Part shown: positions 36,001 to 60,109 of the stretch, in pieces
How positions within the stretch are numbered: position 1 is the stretch's first letter
Layout of the letters: each line of letters opens with the position of its first letter
Assembly: GCA_028583405.1 (NCBI GenBank)
Contig: CM053256.1
Coordinates: forward strand, 12,040,494-12,104,493
Source: Pogonophryne albipinna
Taxonomy: Eukaryota; Chordata; Actinopteri; Perciformes; Artedidraconidae
Direction of reading: 5' to 3'
DNA: 64,000 nucleotides
The notes under the pieces: model-generated
What the model saw: the letters and a program-made list of their open reading frames with translations, nothing else
Databases searched by the model: none
Told to the model about the DNA's origin: nothing
Program-made: the position numbers and the translations under genes

Positions 36001-39000
36001 GAATAGAACAATTATTACACATTTATAATGAGCTTACAGAAATGAAAAAACCTTTTAACTGGAAACATTTACATTTTTTTATAGGGAGATATGAAGGCCA
36101 TGAAGGAGCAGCTGAGGCAGAAGGAGGAGCAGCTCCACGCCAACAAGCAGCAGTCCTCCCTGTTAGCCGCGGAGCTGAGAGACGCCTCCAGCACCCGCGA
36201 CCGCACCATGTCTGAACTGTACCACATGAAGCTGGAGGCCGATGCCCTCCGCCAGGCCAAGGCTGAGGCTCAGAGTCAGTGCGTCCGCCTGGAGCGCCTG
36301 GTGGAGCAGATGAAGGCAGACGCCAAGAAGGAAGCTGTAAGGACTATTAGCAATCTGATCACTGCTTATTAATTCCATTGGCTCTGTCTAATAAATTACA
36401 TTTTTTATTAGCATTTGATATAATGGAAGGTTGGGTGGTAGGTAATGTGCCAGCATAGAAAGCCTCTAATACTCTGTAAATCAGAATAATAATGATTATA
36501 AAGATCTGATTTTGATTTAAATATGTAATAATGTTGGTAGGTATTTCACCACAGAAATATTGGAATGTTATTAATCATAATTGTACTATATATTACCGAC
36601 AAACCTTTTGTAACTACGCCAACGCTGACCAAAGCAAATGTATGCATTTATTAGTAGTAAAAGAAAAATAATGGAAACAGAAAATGCCTCACAGGGTGTT
36701 TTATCAGTTCTGCCTTTGAAGGGGTCGATAGCTCTTTCTATAATTCAGACTTAGCTAGGTTAAAACTGAAAAAACAAAAAAAATAAGAAACCATCCTCCT
36801 CTTAATCAGATGCAGTCTCAGCCTCATTGCATCGCTTTACTAAATGCTAGTTCTTGCAAGTTTATTTTATACCGCTACAACTTCCCAAGGGTCTTTGCAT
36901 GCTTGAACACGAGTGTTTGTAGTCTCTGATCAGTTGTGTGTTGTTGTTGCCAGGCCAAAGCAGAAGAAGAGGCCGCTGCAGACCCAGCTGTTTTAGCGGA
37001 GCTGCAGAGAGAGGTGGAGGACCTGAAGCTGCGGCTGCACATGGCTGCAGAACACTACAAGGAGAAATACAAGGAGTGTCAGCGACTGCAAAAACAAGTG
37101 CTCAGACTCTCTGATCAGCAAGGGGTAGGTCCCAGCCGATATACTGTTAACCTGTGAGAGAACAGAACTTACATAAGAGTTCTGTAATACTTTTCCATCT
37201 CATTGAATATAGGTTAAAGGTCTTTAGCAATTCTTTGGTCTGTTTTGCAAATGAATATAAAGCAAAACCTCCTGAGATTAATCTTTATCATCATTAAGCG
37301 GGCTTTCTCAAGACATTTACACATGATGATTACATGTCTTTTCATTCAACTGGATTGCAGTCTTTTTGAAATAAACAAACATTTTGTGACATGTTGTCAA
37401 TAGTTTTCAGTAGCATTTGTGTTTTTTTTACGCTTCCTGTATGCATCTACATTAGGCCTGCACCAATGTTTTATTAATTCTTTTCTGTATTCTTGTTTAA
37501 TTTAAAGTTAATTTGTAACACTGTTTGTCTCCTGCCTGTAGGACCCGAAGAGATGCTCAGCACAAGAGATGTCCACAATCCCTGCATCAGTGAGTCCAGA
37601 CACATCAGTTCCAGGTACGTGATATGTAACTGTGTAAGTCATGCAAGGAGTAATGGCATTTAAAATATTTATTATGCTTTGCCAAACTGTCTGATATGCC
37701 TTCATTATCTTTGCAGGAAGTCCAGGTTCTGCTGATCCCATGCTGGAAGCTATCATCCAGGAGAAGCTCAAAGGCATCAGCAGAGAAGCAACAGACAGGA
37801 GTGACAAGTACAGGAAGTGCAAGCAGATGCTGCTGGTAAAAAATGAATTATTTATGTCCTTTTATTGGTCATATGTCCACAAATGAGATATTTAAACCCC
37901 TAGGTTTTGTTTTATAAACAGTATGTATTCTTTGTATTGTAAGATAGAGGAATATGATGAAAGAGCATTGGTTGAAAATCTGACTGCTCTTCAGGAGGAG
38001 AAGGAGCGTAGCTGCATGTTTGCTGATGAGCTGGCCAAGATGGAGGTGAAATTTAAGGCACAACTGAAGACCAATGAGAACATGAAACTGCAGTTGGCAG
38101 CAGAGGAAGATCGCTACAAGGTCAGTTCAGACACTTAGCACTGCGGTCAGGCCGTTTGCTGTAAGTGATGCTCTGCTGATTTCAAATCAGGTCTGTCTTT
38201 GGACACTTACTGCGATTTTAGCGCTGGGTATGGCTGGTCTTGCTCAGGGATGGAGTCTTTGATGCTATCTCTCCCCTTGAACAGGGCCGCTCAGACAGTG
38301 TTGTTTATGAGCAGGCCTATCTGTGAGACCACTTTTTACTGCTGTTTATGTCAGACTCTGGAGACGAGCGCTGCTGGCTCTGAGGAGTCATCTCCAGTTG
38401 CCTGGCTAATGCTGTGCTTGGCTCAGGTCAGGCGGATATTTGCTTAGTGTCTCAGAGGAATTCAAACAGGTTGTATTGCTTTGAGCAGTATTGAACATAA
38501 ATCAGTCCCTAGCAAAGGGAAGCCTTTTATGGCAGTGATCAATTAATGTCAAACCCTGAGGTCTGAGAGTATTTCAATGATACCGTCTTCAATCAGCAAC
38601 ACGTCAGATGTTTGAACATTTAAAAATGTCTCTTAATTCTTTTGTTTGTGTGTCTTGTGTTTACCTTAGAGCCAAGTGGCTGAGAAGGGACGGGAGCTGA
38701 AGGAACTTAAGGACACTCTAGCTCTTGTTTTGAAGGACAAGGAAAAAGTAGACGGGGTAAGTGACAGCTTTCATTTTCTCTTTTATAGACTTCTTCCACT
38801 CTTAAGAATTCCTTGAAAAGTGACATTCCCCCTGAAAGTTTGCCTCACCCAATCTGGTCTGTGTTTAATACGCCTCTAATTGTAAAAGTAAATGAGTTCT
38901 TATTTTCCATTCCATTACTTTGGACCACAGCAAGGTCCTCGCTGACCTAAATGATTGCCTCGAGGTAATTCTCTTACAGCTAAGAGGAGCAGAATGACCC

Positions 39001-40407
39001 AATTTGAGGTTTAGACTGTAAATTAAAGTGGCGTCTGCAACGAACGTCAATAAAACACAGCGTCGCAATCCCTTTGAAAAGGAGAAGAGTTTCTTTTTTA
39101 ATGAAGGGCACTAATCAAACTGTTTGTGTGAGCGAGAAAAACTCATAGCTCAGGAGGTGCTGTGTGATTGTAAGCAGCACTGTATATCTGGAAAGACTAC
39201 GAGTCGTGGTGAGATAAAATCAGGCATTTAGCTCCTCGAAAACATTTAATTTTGACATTGTTCTTTGTTTGTTGTAAAATATATATTCTGCTGTTTCCTG
39301 CACAGGAGCTCCAGAAGGGCAGCGGCAAGAAGGGAGATCAGGGGGCCAGTGAGAAAACCAGTTTGGAGAGTATCCAGTCCATTGTGCCTTTATTCCTGCA
39401 GTACCCTGTCCCTTACGCCCAGGACGCCCCCACGCCCCTGCTGGTCTCTCAGAGCCCCAGTAAGCTGCATTTTGGAAACCCTTACATGTCGGACTCAAAA
39501 GGTTGGTATCCTTTTTGTTGGATGGAGTAGCTTTGTTGATTTCTCCAGTAACAGATATGGAAATAATGGACTTGCATTTACAGTAGACGTTCTCTGAATT
39601 CTATCCCTGCAGATGAGGGAGATGAGGAGTTCTCAGATGACCAGCTGCTGAGGCTGCCCCCTGTGGGCCCACCCTCCTGGGACAGCAACGTGGTGTGTAT
39701 CCAACCCACCCGCAACCACAGCCGGCCCGAAGGCCACGAGGAGTCCGAGGAAAAGCAACACAACGGCAACAATGTAAGCTCAGACTCTATTCTCTCCAAT
39801 ACAGTTCAATACTACTTTCCTCTTTTATGCTACATATTCATAAAAACGTTCTTCCTCAGGGTAATACCAACGAGCAGCCCGCAGCAGCTGAAACTCAAAG
39901 CCCATTTGTGACCGACGGACAAACTGCATTCTGCTTTGATCCCAGGTAACACACCCTCACTTTCAACAAACTCTCATAAATGCCATCCAAGTTAGCCGCA
40001 CCCTACATTTTCTAAACCTGTGCATTGTAACATGTGTAAAGTGTTTGTTCTGCTGCACAACCCCCTTTTGTTGGTATTAGTCAAGCAGCAGGCCACCCAC
40101 GTTGCATCAGACAGATGCTCTTTATGGGCCTACGCTCCTGGTTTGCCCACATCATCACTTGACTGCTTACTGGAGCTTTTCTCCCGCTGCCTTTGTTTTC
40201 TTCTTCAGCATGAACATGAAGAGATGTCCGCTGTGTGAGGTCATCTTCCCCCCCAATTATGACCAGAGCAAGTTTGAGGAGCATGTGGAGAGCCACTGGA
40301 AAATCTGCCCCATGTGCAGCGAGCAGTTCCCCCTGGACTGCGACCAGAAGGTGTTTGAGAATCATGTGCTCACACACTTCGACAGCCACACGCTCAACTT
40401 CGACTAG
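27046..40407 (+). CDS. tax1bp1: Tax1-binding protein 1 homologue, ubiquitin-binding autophagy adaptor (17 coding exons)
   Basis: Cytosolic adaptor linking ubiquitinated cargo and A20-type NF-kB regulators to the autophagy machinery. Exons: 27029-27222 (ATG 27046), 30174-30276, 30713-30903, 32996-33154, 34052-34200, 34463-34553, 35110-35295, 36085-36336, 36954-37124, 37542-37614, 37717-37835, 37944-38120, 38670-38756, 39306-39501, 39613-39773, 39860-39945, 40209-40407. All junctions are GT-AG and in frame: 858 aa. A second ATG at 27085 with a stronger Kozak context would give 845 aa and aligns better with the human start. The SKICH domain spans about 15-140, a non-canonical LC3-interacting motif DILVV is at 145-149, and long Glu/Lys-rich coiled coils run to about 700. 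Two C-terminal zinc fingers have C799/C802...H818/H822 and C826/C829...H845/H849, with PPNY at 807-810. The linker before the fingers is longer than I recall for human (789 aa). The a/b paralogue is unresolved. Confidence 0.94.
28530..28765. repeat. Candidate dispersed fish repeat in tax1bp1 intron 2
   Basis: The segment contains GGTACTTATCCATAGTCAG, then GATCACGGTGGACACGGCCC, ACTGCCATGGACAAAGGCAG and TTTAGCCACCTAATA. I recognise this word order from an abundant dispersed element of percomorph genomes. Clear termini and target duplications are not visible. The name and class are unknown to me. Confidence 0.35.
29744..29766. repeat. Poly-C homopolymer
   Basis: An uninterrupted run of about 23 cytosines in tax1bp1 intron 2. 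Such tracts are prone to length errors in sequencing, so the exact length is uncertain. Confidence 0.85.
30931..31313. mobile_element. TTAA-flanked MITE, 383 bp, in tax1bp1 intron 4
   Basis: The element begins AGGTGGGGTAGGTAA and ends with the exact reverse complement. TTAA lies on both sides (30927-30930 and 31314-31317), the target duplication used by piggyBac-type transposases, although the terminal bases are not the usual piggyBac CCY. The left end is only 27 bp from the exon-4 donor at 30903. No coding capacity. Confidence 0.75.
31526..32933. mobile_element. DNA transposon relic with inverted ends, hosting a nested element
   Basis: The ends CAGTGTGAGAAAAAG and CTTTTTCGCACACTG are inverted repeats with one mismatch in 15. 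Near both ends there are copies of ACTTGTCCGA, a subterminal repeat. The flanks share only TATAC, so the target duplication is not clear and the class (hAT-like by CAGTG ends) is tentative. The right end stops 62 bp before the exon-5 acceptor of tax1bp1. Confidence 0.55.
31736..32683. mobile_element. Nested hAT-like non-autonomous element
   Basis: It starts AGGGTTGGGTATCG with subterminal GATTCTGGTTCT/GATTCCGGTTCT words, and ends GAACCGAGTTTTGCTTCCCA followed by ACCCT. The outer nine bases (AGGGTTGGG) are inverted at both ends. This start is one I recognise from abundant fish hAT MITEs. The 8-bp flanks are not identical, so the age or the exact ends are uncertain. Confidence 0.55.
35394..35985. 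mobile_element. TTAA-type MITE, 592 bp, in tax1bp1 intron 8
   Basis: The ends AGGTCCCCTATTATGCAA and TTGTATAATAGGGGACCT are near-perfect inverted repeats (one mismatch in 18). The right flank is TTAA (35986-35989); the left is CTAA (35390-35393), one change from TTAA. The element makes up about three quarters of the 789-bp intron. This terminus belongs to a MITE family common in ray-finned fish. No coding capacity. Confidence 0.7.
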
Positions 40408-41210
40408 AGAATCAGAGAATCAGCACATCCGCTCTGCCTACTTCCTGTCGCCACTGAAAATAATCTGCACTCTTTTCTGCATGTAATGGTGTGTAGATCC
40501 AATCTTTAGGACTATACTCGCCTTCGCTTTGTTATTTCAACTTAGAGGAATACTTTGAAGTGATGTGACATAAAAAAAAAAATCGTTCTGATTCAGTGTA
40601 TATGGCAGGGCCACTTTTTATAGGTAAAAGATTTTACTTCATTTTGATTAAAAGATAATTTAAGGGGAAACGACTGTTGTACCAATATGTACCGACTTTA
40701 AGTTAACTCAGATCAATCAGACTACAGGATGTAATGAATCAGGGAAAGAGATAAGTGTTTACCAAACTTACATTTAAAACATTCAACTAAATGGTTCCCC
40801 CCTCAAACATCAAGTCATTCGCTCACTCTTTGTAGAAAGCAGCCTTGGTGCACTATATGCAGTCAGATAACAGTCTTCAGTGATTACATTCAGAAACGAT
40901 AATACAGTATATCATCAGATCATCTATTTTAGATTTATTGAAGCCAATGATATGGTGAAAGCCTTTGTGTATGATATAGATTTGTTTTATGTTAGGTTTC
41001 CTTTGTTCTGATTTTGAGTATTTAAGTGTTTTTTTGTGTCAGAATCATTAAGAACCTTCATATCATCAGCTAATCAGTGCATGCTGAGCTTATGTTAATT
41101 TCTTTCTTTTGTTCTTCTCTTTTACAGTTATAACTTATTTCAATGTCTCATTTGTTCAGTGAGTTCCATGTATCTTATAAGATCTAATAAAGTCTGTTTG
41201 AATCTGAATC
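40408..41210 (+). other. tax1bp1 3' UTR
   Basis: The sequence between the tax1bp1 stop (40405-40407) and the AATAAA at 41186-41191 is AT-rich and lacks open frames of note, as expected for an 800-bp 3' UTR. Cleavage would fall near 41205-41215. Confidence 0.6.
41186..41191 (+). terminator. Likely polyadenylation signal of tax1bp1
   Basis: AATAAA followed by the T/G-rich stretch GTCTGTTTGAATCTG, the layout of a strong vertebrate poly(A) site. Confidence 0.65.
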
Positions 41211-41239
41211 GTGTCCGGACGCAGTTAATCACACAGGAG

Positions 41240-42878
41240 TCTGAAGGCACACAGAGGGGTTTTTATTCTAAACGTAACAAAAGTTTACATGAAGCAGCTT
41301 TTTGAAGAAATACAGTACATCACCAGCTGTTACTCCAAACAACCTCTGGTGTTGCATTTTCATACACATATACTATTGTTTTGTTGTTTTTTTTAACTCC
41401 AGAACCATATGAAAATATAATTTAATGCACTTAACACATAACAATACATTCACTGTACACTATATCAAGACTTTCCTCCATACTGGCAGTACAATACTGT
41501 CACAATTCTTAATTGGACCATGGTTCATTAACAATTAACATCGATGCAGTGAAGATGTTACCAAATGGCTCAAAGTTGATAAATCCATAAACTTTTGGCA
41601 TCTAATGATCTGCGCATCATTATTTCTGGGATTCAATGGTGTTTTATATAATCTAAAGTAACGGACATATTATTATGGCACACAGTGGGAGCTGCATTTG
41701 TTTAACAGCCCCTCTTACAGCTGAATACATGGCTAACATCGGACCCAACCTTTTTCTATTCATGACTAAACAATCACTTGGCTTCATAAGACTTGGCGCC
41801 TCTGAACAGCACTGTGGGCTGAGCTTTCTGTAATGTCTGCATTCAGCTGGATTTGTCTGAACCGTCGAAAAAAACAAAAACATACAAAAGATCTGCACTG
41901 ATTGGAATGGTTTACAATTCAAGGCAACGACTGTACATACAGAAATCTCACAATACTGAAAACACTGGAGGTTTGGTATACATCTTTCAATGCAGAACCT
42001 GCAAACCTCCGCTCTGAAGGCCTTGTGCCTCGTTTGGTGGCTACTGTACATATACCAGAAACGAGACATTGGCAAAAAAATGCTGATTTGTTGGCAACTT
42101 GTTACAAAAAGTGCTTCAATCCTTTACTGTAAAACAGTAAGTAAAACTGCTTAAGTCTTCAGGAAAGTGAACGGGAGAATATGGCAGCAACGACACACAG
42201 AGTTCCCATGATGCCACTGAACTGCAAAAATACTATCAGAACCCCTGGGCAGGATTGTGGAGCTGAAATGCTTGAAAACGTCACCTGAGATCATCCTTTG
42301 GTGCTACCACACGCGTGCTTGCAGTAAAACAGATGAAAAAAGGTATTGAATACTTGTGATAGGAAAAGTAACTAAGTCAAACAATGATTATAAACATTAC
42401 ATCTCATAGTATGAAAAATGTTATACTGCACACATTCTGATTGTTTTCATTTGTCACATTTGTAGGTTCAAATGAGACGGAGGAAAGGTAATTGAGCCTC
42501 TTTTCTTTAAAACAACCATTCCTCTGACTTCACACTGCCTTTAAAGCAGGAGGCCCAAGGCTGCTCGTGACTTAATGTGGCCTTTCTCTAGTCTACAACA
42601 AGCCCTCATCATCGACGAGCACCATATGTCGAAGTAAAATAGATAAATGATAGTCTAAATGTGCAAAATACAAAACCGTGAAGTACACAAAGATTCAACA
42701 TTCAGAATAAAAGTTAAGGATAAATAATAACACATTTATACCATGCAATAAAAAATAGTGTCATAGCAAAGAAGGATAAGAGAGGGAGAGAGAGAAGGGG
42801 GTGGAATGAGAGACAACCATTGCTGGTGATCTTCAGACGGTCGGGAGGTGGCCTGAGGGAGAGTGCTGGTCGCTCTCT
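41240..42878 (-). other. jazf1 3' UTR (predicted)
   Basis: Non-coding stretch between the jazf1 stop codon and the minus-strand AATAAA at 41263-41268. Open frames here are short and unrelated to known proteins. A purine-rich GAGAGAG tract lies at about 42780-42800. Confidence 0.5.
41263..41268 (-). terminator. Likely polyadenylation signal of jazf1
   Basis: AATAAA on the minus strand, about 1.6 kb after the jazf1 stop. Downstream on that strand is a C/T/G-mixed stretch (CCCCTCTGTGTGCCTTC). A 3' UTR this long fits JAZF1, whose mammalian 3' UTR is also long. The predicted cleavage point lies within a few tens of bases of the tax1bp1 one. Confidence 0.5.
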
Positions 42879-54858
<11,980 letters not shown>

Positions 54859-55020
54859 GGTCGCTGCTGCATTGGAAATGGGGGCAGCAGCAGCAGCGGG
54901 GAGACAGCAGGCGGACAGCGGTGTGAACAGCTGGAGCGGCGGAGCGGCGGGGCGGCGCGGTGACTTCTCCGGGCTGCGTCAAACCAGCTGGGGAGAGACA
55001 CCCAGACCGGAAGTAAAGCG
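54859..55020 (-). promoter_or_regulatory. jazf1 promoter and 5' UTR
   Basis: GC-rich, CpG-containing DNA immediately upstream of the jazf1 start codon, with GC-rich sequence continuing into exon 1 and intron 1 (about 54400-54520). A consensus ETS site (CCGGAAGT, 55007-55014) sits at the distal edge. This resembles a CpG-island promoter without a TATA box. Confidence 0.5.
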
Positions 55021-55424
55021 TCTGACTTTCAGTAGAAAAGCAGAAAGTAATAGAGTATTACAATGGATACATACTTGAACTAATTGTGAATTTATATAAC
55101 TGATTGGTATTTATTTTTAAGTTACCAAATCAAAATATCCCTGCTACTTCTAAAAAAATAAATAGCTACAGGTTAAGGTTATTACACACCAAAGTATTTT
55201 TTTCTAAAATTCTTATTTTTAATGATAGTGTATGGTAGCCTAAGTACCGGTGCGCAATTCCCAAAGCACTGATCCAGTAAAACTAAGTACCCTTGGATTA
55301 CTGGATGGGCCTACCATGTACAGGAATGGAGCCTGGAAGTGGCAGGGCCTCCCTGCTCTTCACCTGCAAAATGTCCTTTTAAAGAGACACCTTCTGACCC
55401 CGGAAAATAGCCAGTGACCACAAA

Positions 55425-55580
55425 CAAACATAACACTACTACAAAGAAACTGCAAAGACACACAACAATACTACACAATGGGGGCAAAATGACCACAAAG
55501 AGACACAACATGACCGTTAAGACACAAAATGAACATGGACAAAACTTCAAAAAGATGCTTAAACAACTACAAAGACTAAA
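55425..55580. repeat. Degenerate minisatellite (ACCACAAAGAGACACAA-type)
   Basis: Several imperfect copies of GACCACAAA, AAAGAGACACAACA and AAGACACAAAATGA occur in close succession. Dispersed arrays of this type are common in fish genomes. Unit boundaries are blurred by divergence. Confidence 0.5.
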
Positions 55581-58060
55581 ATAATAGCCTACAATAGTCA
55601 ACAAATAAACTAACCCATTCATCAATACTAAAATCACTACCTAAATACTGCTACTAGTTAGTAATACTATGAATTACATGTAGAATATTGTTATTTAATG
55701 ACAATGTACAGTTTTTGAAAATGTTAAATTATTGTTTTTGTACAGGGCGTAATATCAAAATTAATGGATCAACTTTTCTGCTTTAAGTGTTTGTGTTGAT
55801 TTGAATCCCATCTAAGTCTGGATTTGTGGCCACTAAGCGCCCCAAAATCAAAGAATTAAGAGATTAGCATGAAGATATACAGTGGCATTGATCACACACT
55901 GGAGCAACACGTAGCTGAAAAACATCTCATGGCCACAATGTGGCAGTGTTGGTCAGTAGATAAATATCAGTTGTGCTTGCTCTTTCTGTTCTGTAATGAA
56001 AAGCCTTCTATCAACCATCCCAAACGTTGGCATGAGTGTTGTTACATGTTGCTAAATGCAAGTTAAAGTACACATTATACATTTCAAATAGAATTTCTGT
56101 CCGATGTTATTTATACATAGGTTTGATACCATAACGGTCACTTGATGCATCATGTGCTGCAAGGTCATTTTGATTATTTTAGAGGCAAACTATACATTGT
56201 GATGTATAAGATGCTCTCACCCCTAGAACAAATTAACAATTTCTGATTTTGATTTATAATGGATTGTGTGATGCATGGAATCAATTTAAGTTTTTTCTTT
56301 TGTTTTCTGTTTTCAGTGGAAGGGATGGAGTGATGCAATTGGTTGCAAGACAAAGACGGATGACTGCACAATGTACACGTAAGACGTAAGAATATATGAC
56401 AAGTGAAATAGATGTGCCTTTTCTGCATTTATTAGGTGTGCAGTAACTTTTAGTTCTGTTCTGTTGATGGTGTAGTGGGTCTACATTGGGCCCAACCCGA
56501 CAAGGCGAGGAAGCGATGGTGAAAATATTTTTGCAGTTTTGCTTGACAACACTGAGGCATTACATCACACACGGCCTCTCGTTTAAGGAAGCTGACAGCA
56601 ATAGTTTAACATGTTGGCATTTGCCACCCTCAGTTATTTATTGATGATTGTGCTTGACGAGCATAGCTGCAACTAATCATTACTCTTTAATTTGTTTCAG
56701 CCCCTAAACGTAGATACGGTAATATATGGGTTGGTGACTTTCTTCAGTAGAGATTTACTGAATAGGTTGTTTATCGTCAATTTGAAAGTACATGCAGGAA
56801 AAGTCACAAATCACAGCTGCTGGTAAGTGATTAAACCCTGTTGCCCTATGTGACCTACACAACAAGTTTGAGATAACCAACACGATAATTTTGTTCTCTG
56901 TTAGATAGTTACATGCACTCCCACATATAGTAAGGAGGCAGTAGAGAGAGGCACCCAAATTCCTCTGGCTTCTGTAATTCAGCATCTAGCAGAGACGTAG
57001 TCCAACATCTAGGTCATTTCATTTGAAATAGCACAGTTTATAATATATAATTAAATTGTATTGAAAGATGGCAGGAACAGTTTTTCCAGCTCCAAACCAT
57101 TTTATTTATGAATGGTATTAATTAAACAGAACGTTTTTTCCGGCCAAGGTAAACTATAACGGTCACACTACTCCACAAATAAATCCAACAGCTATGTTGT
57201 GTTATAAATCATAAGAATCCCATCTTTGTAAATGAAAGGTATAAATGTGTTGTTATTATCATCCATTTATTTGACAGTTTTCAAACCCAGCCAGAGAACA
57301 TTTATAAATGCTTTTACCTATGACTTTAATAATCCAGTATGAACACATACAGAAGCCAAATTCAGATGTCAGAAGGAAGAGTGATGCACTTACCCACAAA
57401 TGCTGAGCACAGAGGGCATCAGCCTACACTGTTATAAATCTAAAGAGCCATCAAACAGGCAGCACCATTCACCAGCCACCTAATGTAAATGTAACAGGGT
57501 TGAGTGTTTGAGTGCAGGAATATCACTGGGGTTATCTACTGGGAACCTCCCAGCACATATGTTTTGTTGAATTAGGCTCTCACTACCACCATGTAACTCT
57601 ACGCTTATGTTTGGCGTCTCGGGACCAGAGTGTGTCCCGCACCATTTTTAAACCTTTGGTCGTTGTTTCTGGAGATTATATTATAAGGCGGGTAACACAA
57701 ACTTTTTATGTTTTAACAAATGCATATAGTTCCCTAGTATTAAGTTGAATAAGTTCCAACATAACCACGAGTACGACTCTACATGATTTTGCATTATGGT
57801 ACGGCTGTTTTGCTGTGTATTGAAGCCACTTTTAGCTGCTATCACCGTACTGCAGAGTATGACAATTTAACAAGAGTTCTCTTATTAAGACTTTGATAAA
57901 CAATGTCAACAATGTCATACTTTGGCAGTAATGTTAGGTCTAAGTGATTTTTAACCATTGACCAACAGTTTAACATTATGTTCTAGTCATTCAGAAAACC
58001 TCATGATATCAACAATTACAGTCTACAAATCTGCTGCATCCTTTAGTATAACATTGTGAT

Positions 58061-58093
58061 AGTTAGTTAGATAGTTAGTTAGATAGTTAGAGT
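58061..58093. repeat. (TAGTTAGA)n-type short tandem repeat
   Basis: About four units of TAGTTAG(T/A) in tandem in the intergenic DNA right of jazf1. Confidence 0.75.
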
Positions 58094-60109
58094 CTATTGA
58101 CACATTATACATCAGAACTTCTTATAAATGTAAAATCCTTTATAAAACAGACAGTGTGGAGATCTAACTGTAGTTTGCAAGTGACATGGAGAATAATTTT
58201 AACATGATCAATGTATGCACTTTTACATTTTTGATAAGTAGAGTTGTTTGCCTGAAGTGTACGACTGCCACCGTACGTGTGTTGCTGAGGTGTTGAAATA
58301 TGGAATGGTATGCAGTTATACTGAGTGCCCAACGTTTCCATCCCTGCAGGCACAGTCGTCTAAGGTGTGGAGCGCAGGAAACAATGTTTACAGTAACATT
58401 CCATTTGATTGAACATCCACCCTCTATCTTCAATTGTTTTACAAAGTCAACATTTACTCAAGATGTTCTATACTTTGTTTACAAATTGAAAACCCATATG
58501 ACACTTTTGTTATTTAGCCTCCTTCACCTTTTGCACCTTCTGCAACAAAGCATCCTCCCTGGTGCTAATGCTCCCAAGGTGATCTTACTGAAAAACCTTG
58601 CACAAAGGCATAATAATAAAAGGTTAAGTATAATATAGATCAAATCTGCTTTAGTGTGGGTCACTGACCTCAACTGTATCGGCTCTTTCCAACCTTAATT
58701 GTCTGCTCCTCTGGGAGCATAATGTTTGGATTGGTTGGGAAATATATTGGCAATAAAGAGACAAAAGGATGTCATAAACGTTGATTAAAGCTCTGGTTAA
58801 AAGACAGAGGCGGAGAGGCTCTGAGTTATGAGGGCTTTTCAGACTGCGTTATTGTTTCAGTGACAGAGCTCTTAGTGCGTCTAGTGGAGTGGTCGCAGGC
58901 GAGTGGTAAACATTTCTCAAAGTGTGAGGAGTCATTAATCCCTGAAGCAGAGAACGGCTTCACTACCGGTGTCTGTGGCCCAAGAAATCACAGCCAGTTG
59001 GCACCAGCAGGTCACACAGAGCTCCAACACAAACGCTTTGTACTCCAAAGCTCTTTAAATCTCTTTTAATGTGCTGTAGCTAAGGCACATATAAGGAAAG
59101 GCAGTGTGGCACTACTATGGGTTTCCCACATTCAATGCATTTGCTCGTGAAGCTTGATGATGCATATGACGACAGCAAGATACCCATTTGTGAGACAAAT
59201 GTTCTTTTTAATTATAAAAAATCAAAACGAAATTAGTTTGTTAGTAAATAGAGATGATTCACTGAATAATATATATATTTTTTTCTCTTTAGGCAAGTCA
59301 TGTCTGAAGTGGGTCATGTGTCAAAAATCAGTTTGAAGACCTTTCTATCCAACAATCTGTTTCTATCACTTTTGAGTTGACATGTTGCATACTTAAACAT
59401 TAATTCGTTTTTTATCAAATTAGCACAAAGCATATTGGAAACCATGTAGTAATCCATCTATACACATTCCCCAGAGGGCAGGAGGGATGGAGGGAGTTAA
59501 TAGTAGCCCAGCAGCTCATTTTTGCCTCCGGGCCCCATGGCAGGTTAATCCAGCCATTACTGTCAGTGCATTACAGACAGCCACCTGGACATACAGGTGG
59601 TTAGTCACCATCGCTTCATATTGCAAACAAGTCCCTACACACATTGACATAATATTGGAGTTTAACTGAAAGGCAAGTATTGTATCCTTTTTTTTCTCTG
59701 TATATAATTAATCCAATAAGGCCAATTCACACTAGATCTTTTTACATGTTACAGTAGTTAAAGCACAGGTGTAAATAATAAAAATTAATGATGGCTGAAT
59801 TTAATTTAGCAGCTTCAGTTCCAGGGTCGTATGTGCATGAGGGCTTAGGTCGTTAACTGTAACACCTGTACTTTGAAAAGTGTTTGTTTGTAGTATAGAA
59901 CAAAAAGTGCATTTTATTCGCCTCTTAGCAGGACTATCATTTGCTATTTAAATGATTCCAGTATGCTATTTGACTTAACTTTTTTGTATTTACTATATAG
60001 TAAGGCCAGTATTGTATTTAAAATGATGACGTTTTGTGATCTTCATATTTCACTTTGCTTATGGGACTGTTCAGAGTTAACAGTTAATGCAGTCCAGATC
60101 TCATTTGCA

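Larger units (their letters stand above)
55020..60100. other. jazf1-creb5 intergenic region, left part
   Basis: No coding exon is recognisable. Notable items are a degenerate ACAAAGAGACACAA-type minisatellite at about 55425-55580, an imperfect hairpin at 55231-55319, and a TAGT/TAGA tract at 58061-58093. Non-repetitive, GC-balanced stretches at about 58830-59050 and 59460-59660 look like candidate conserved non-coding DNA. Everything else is AT-rich spacer. Confidence 0.5.
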
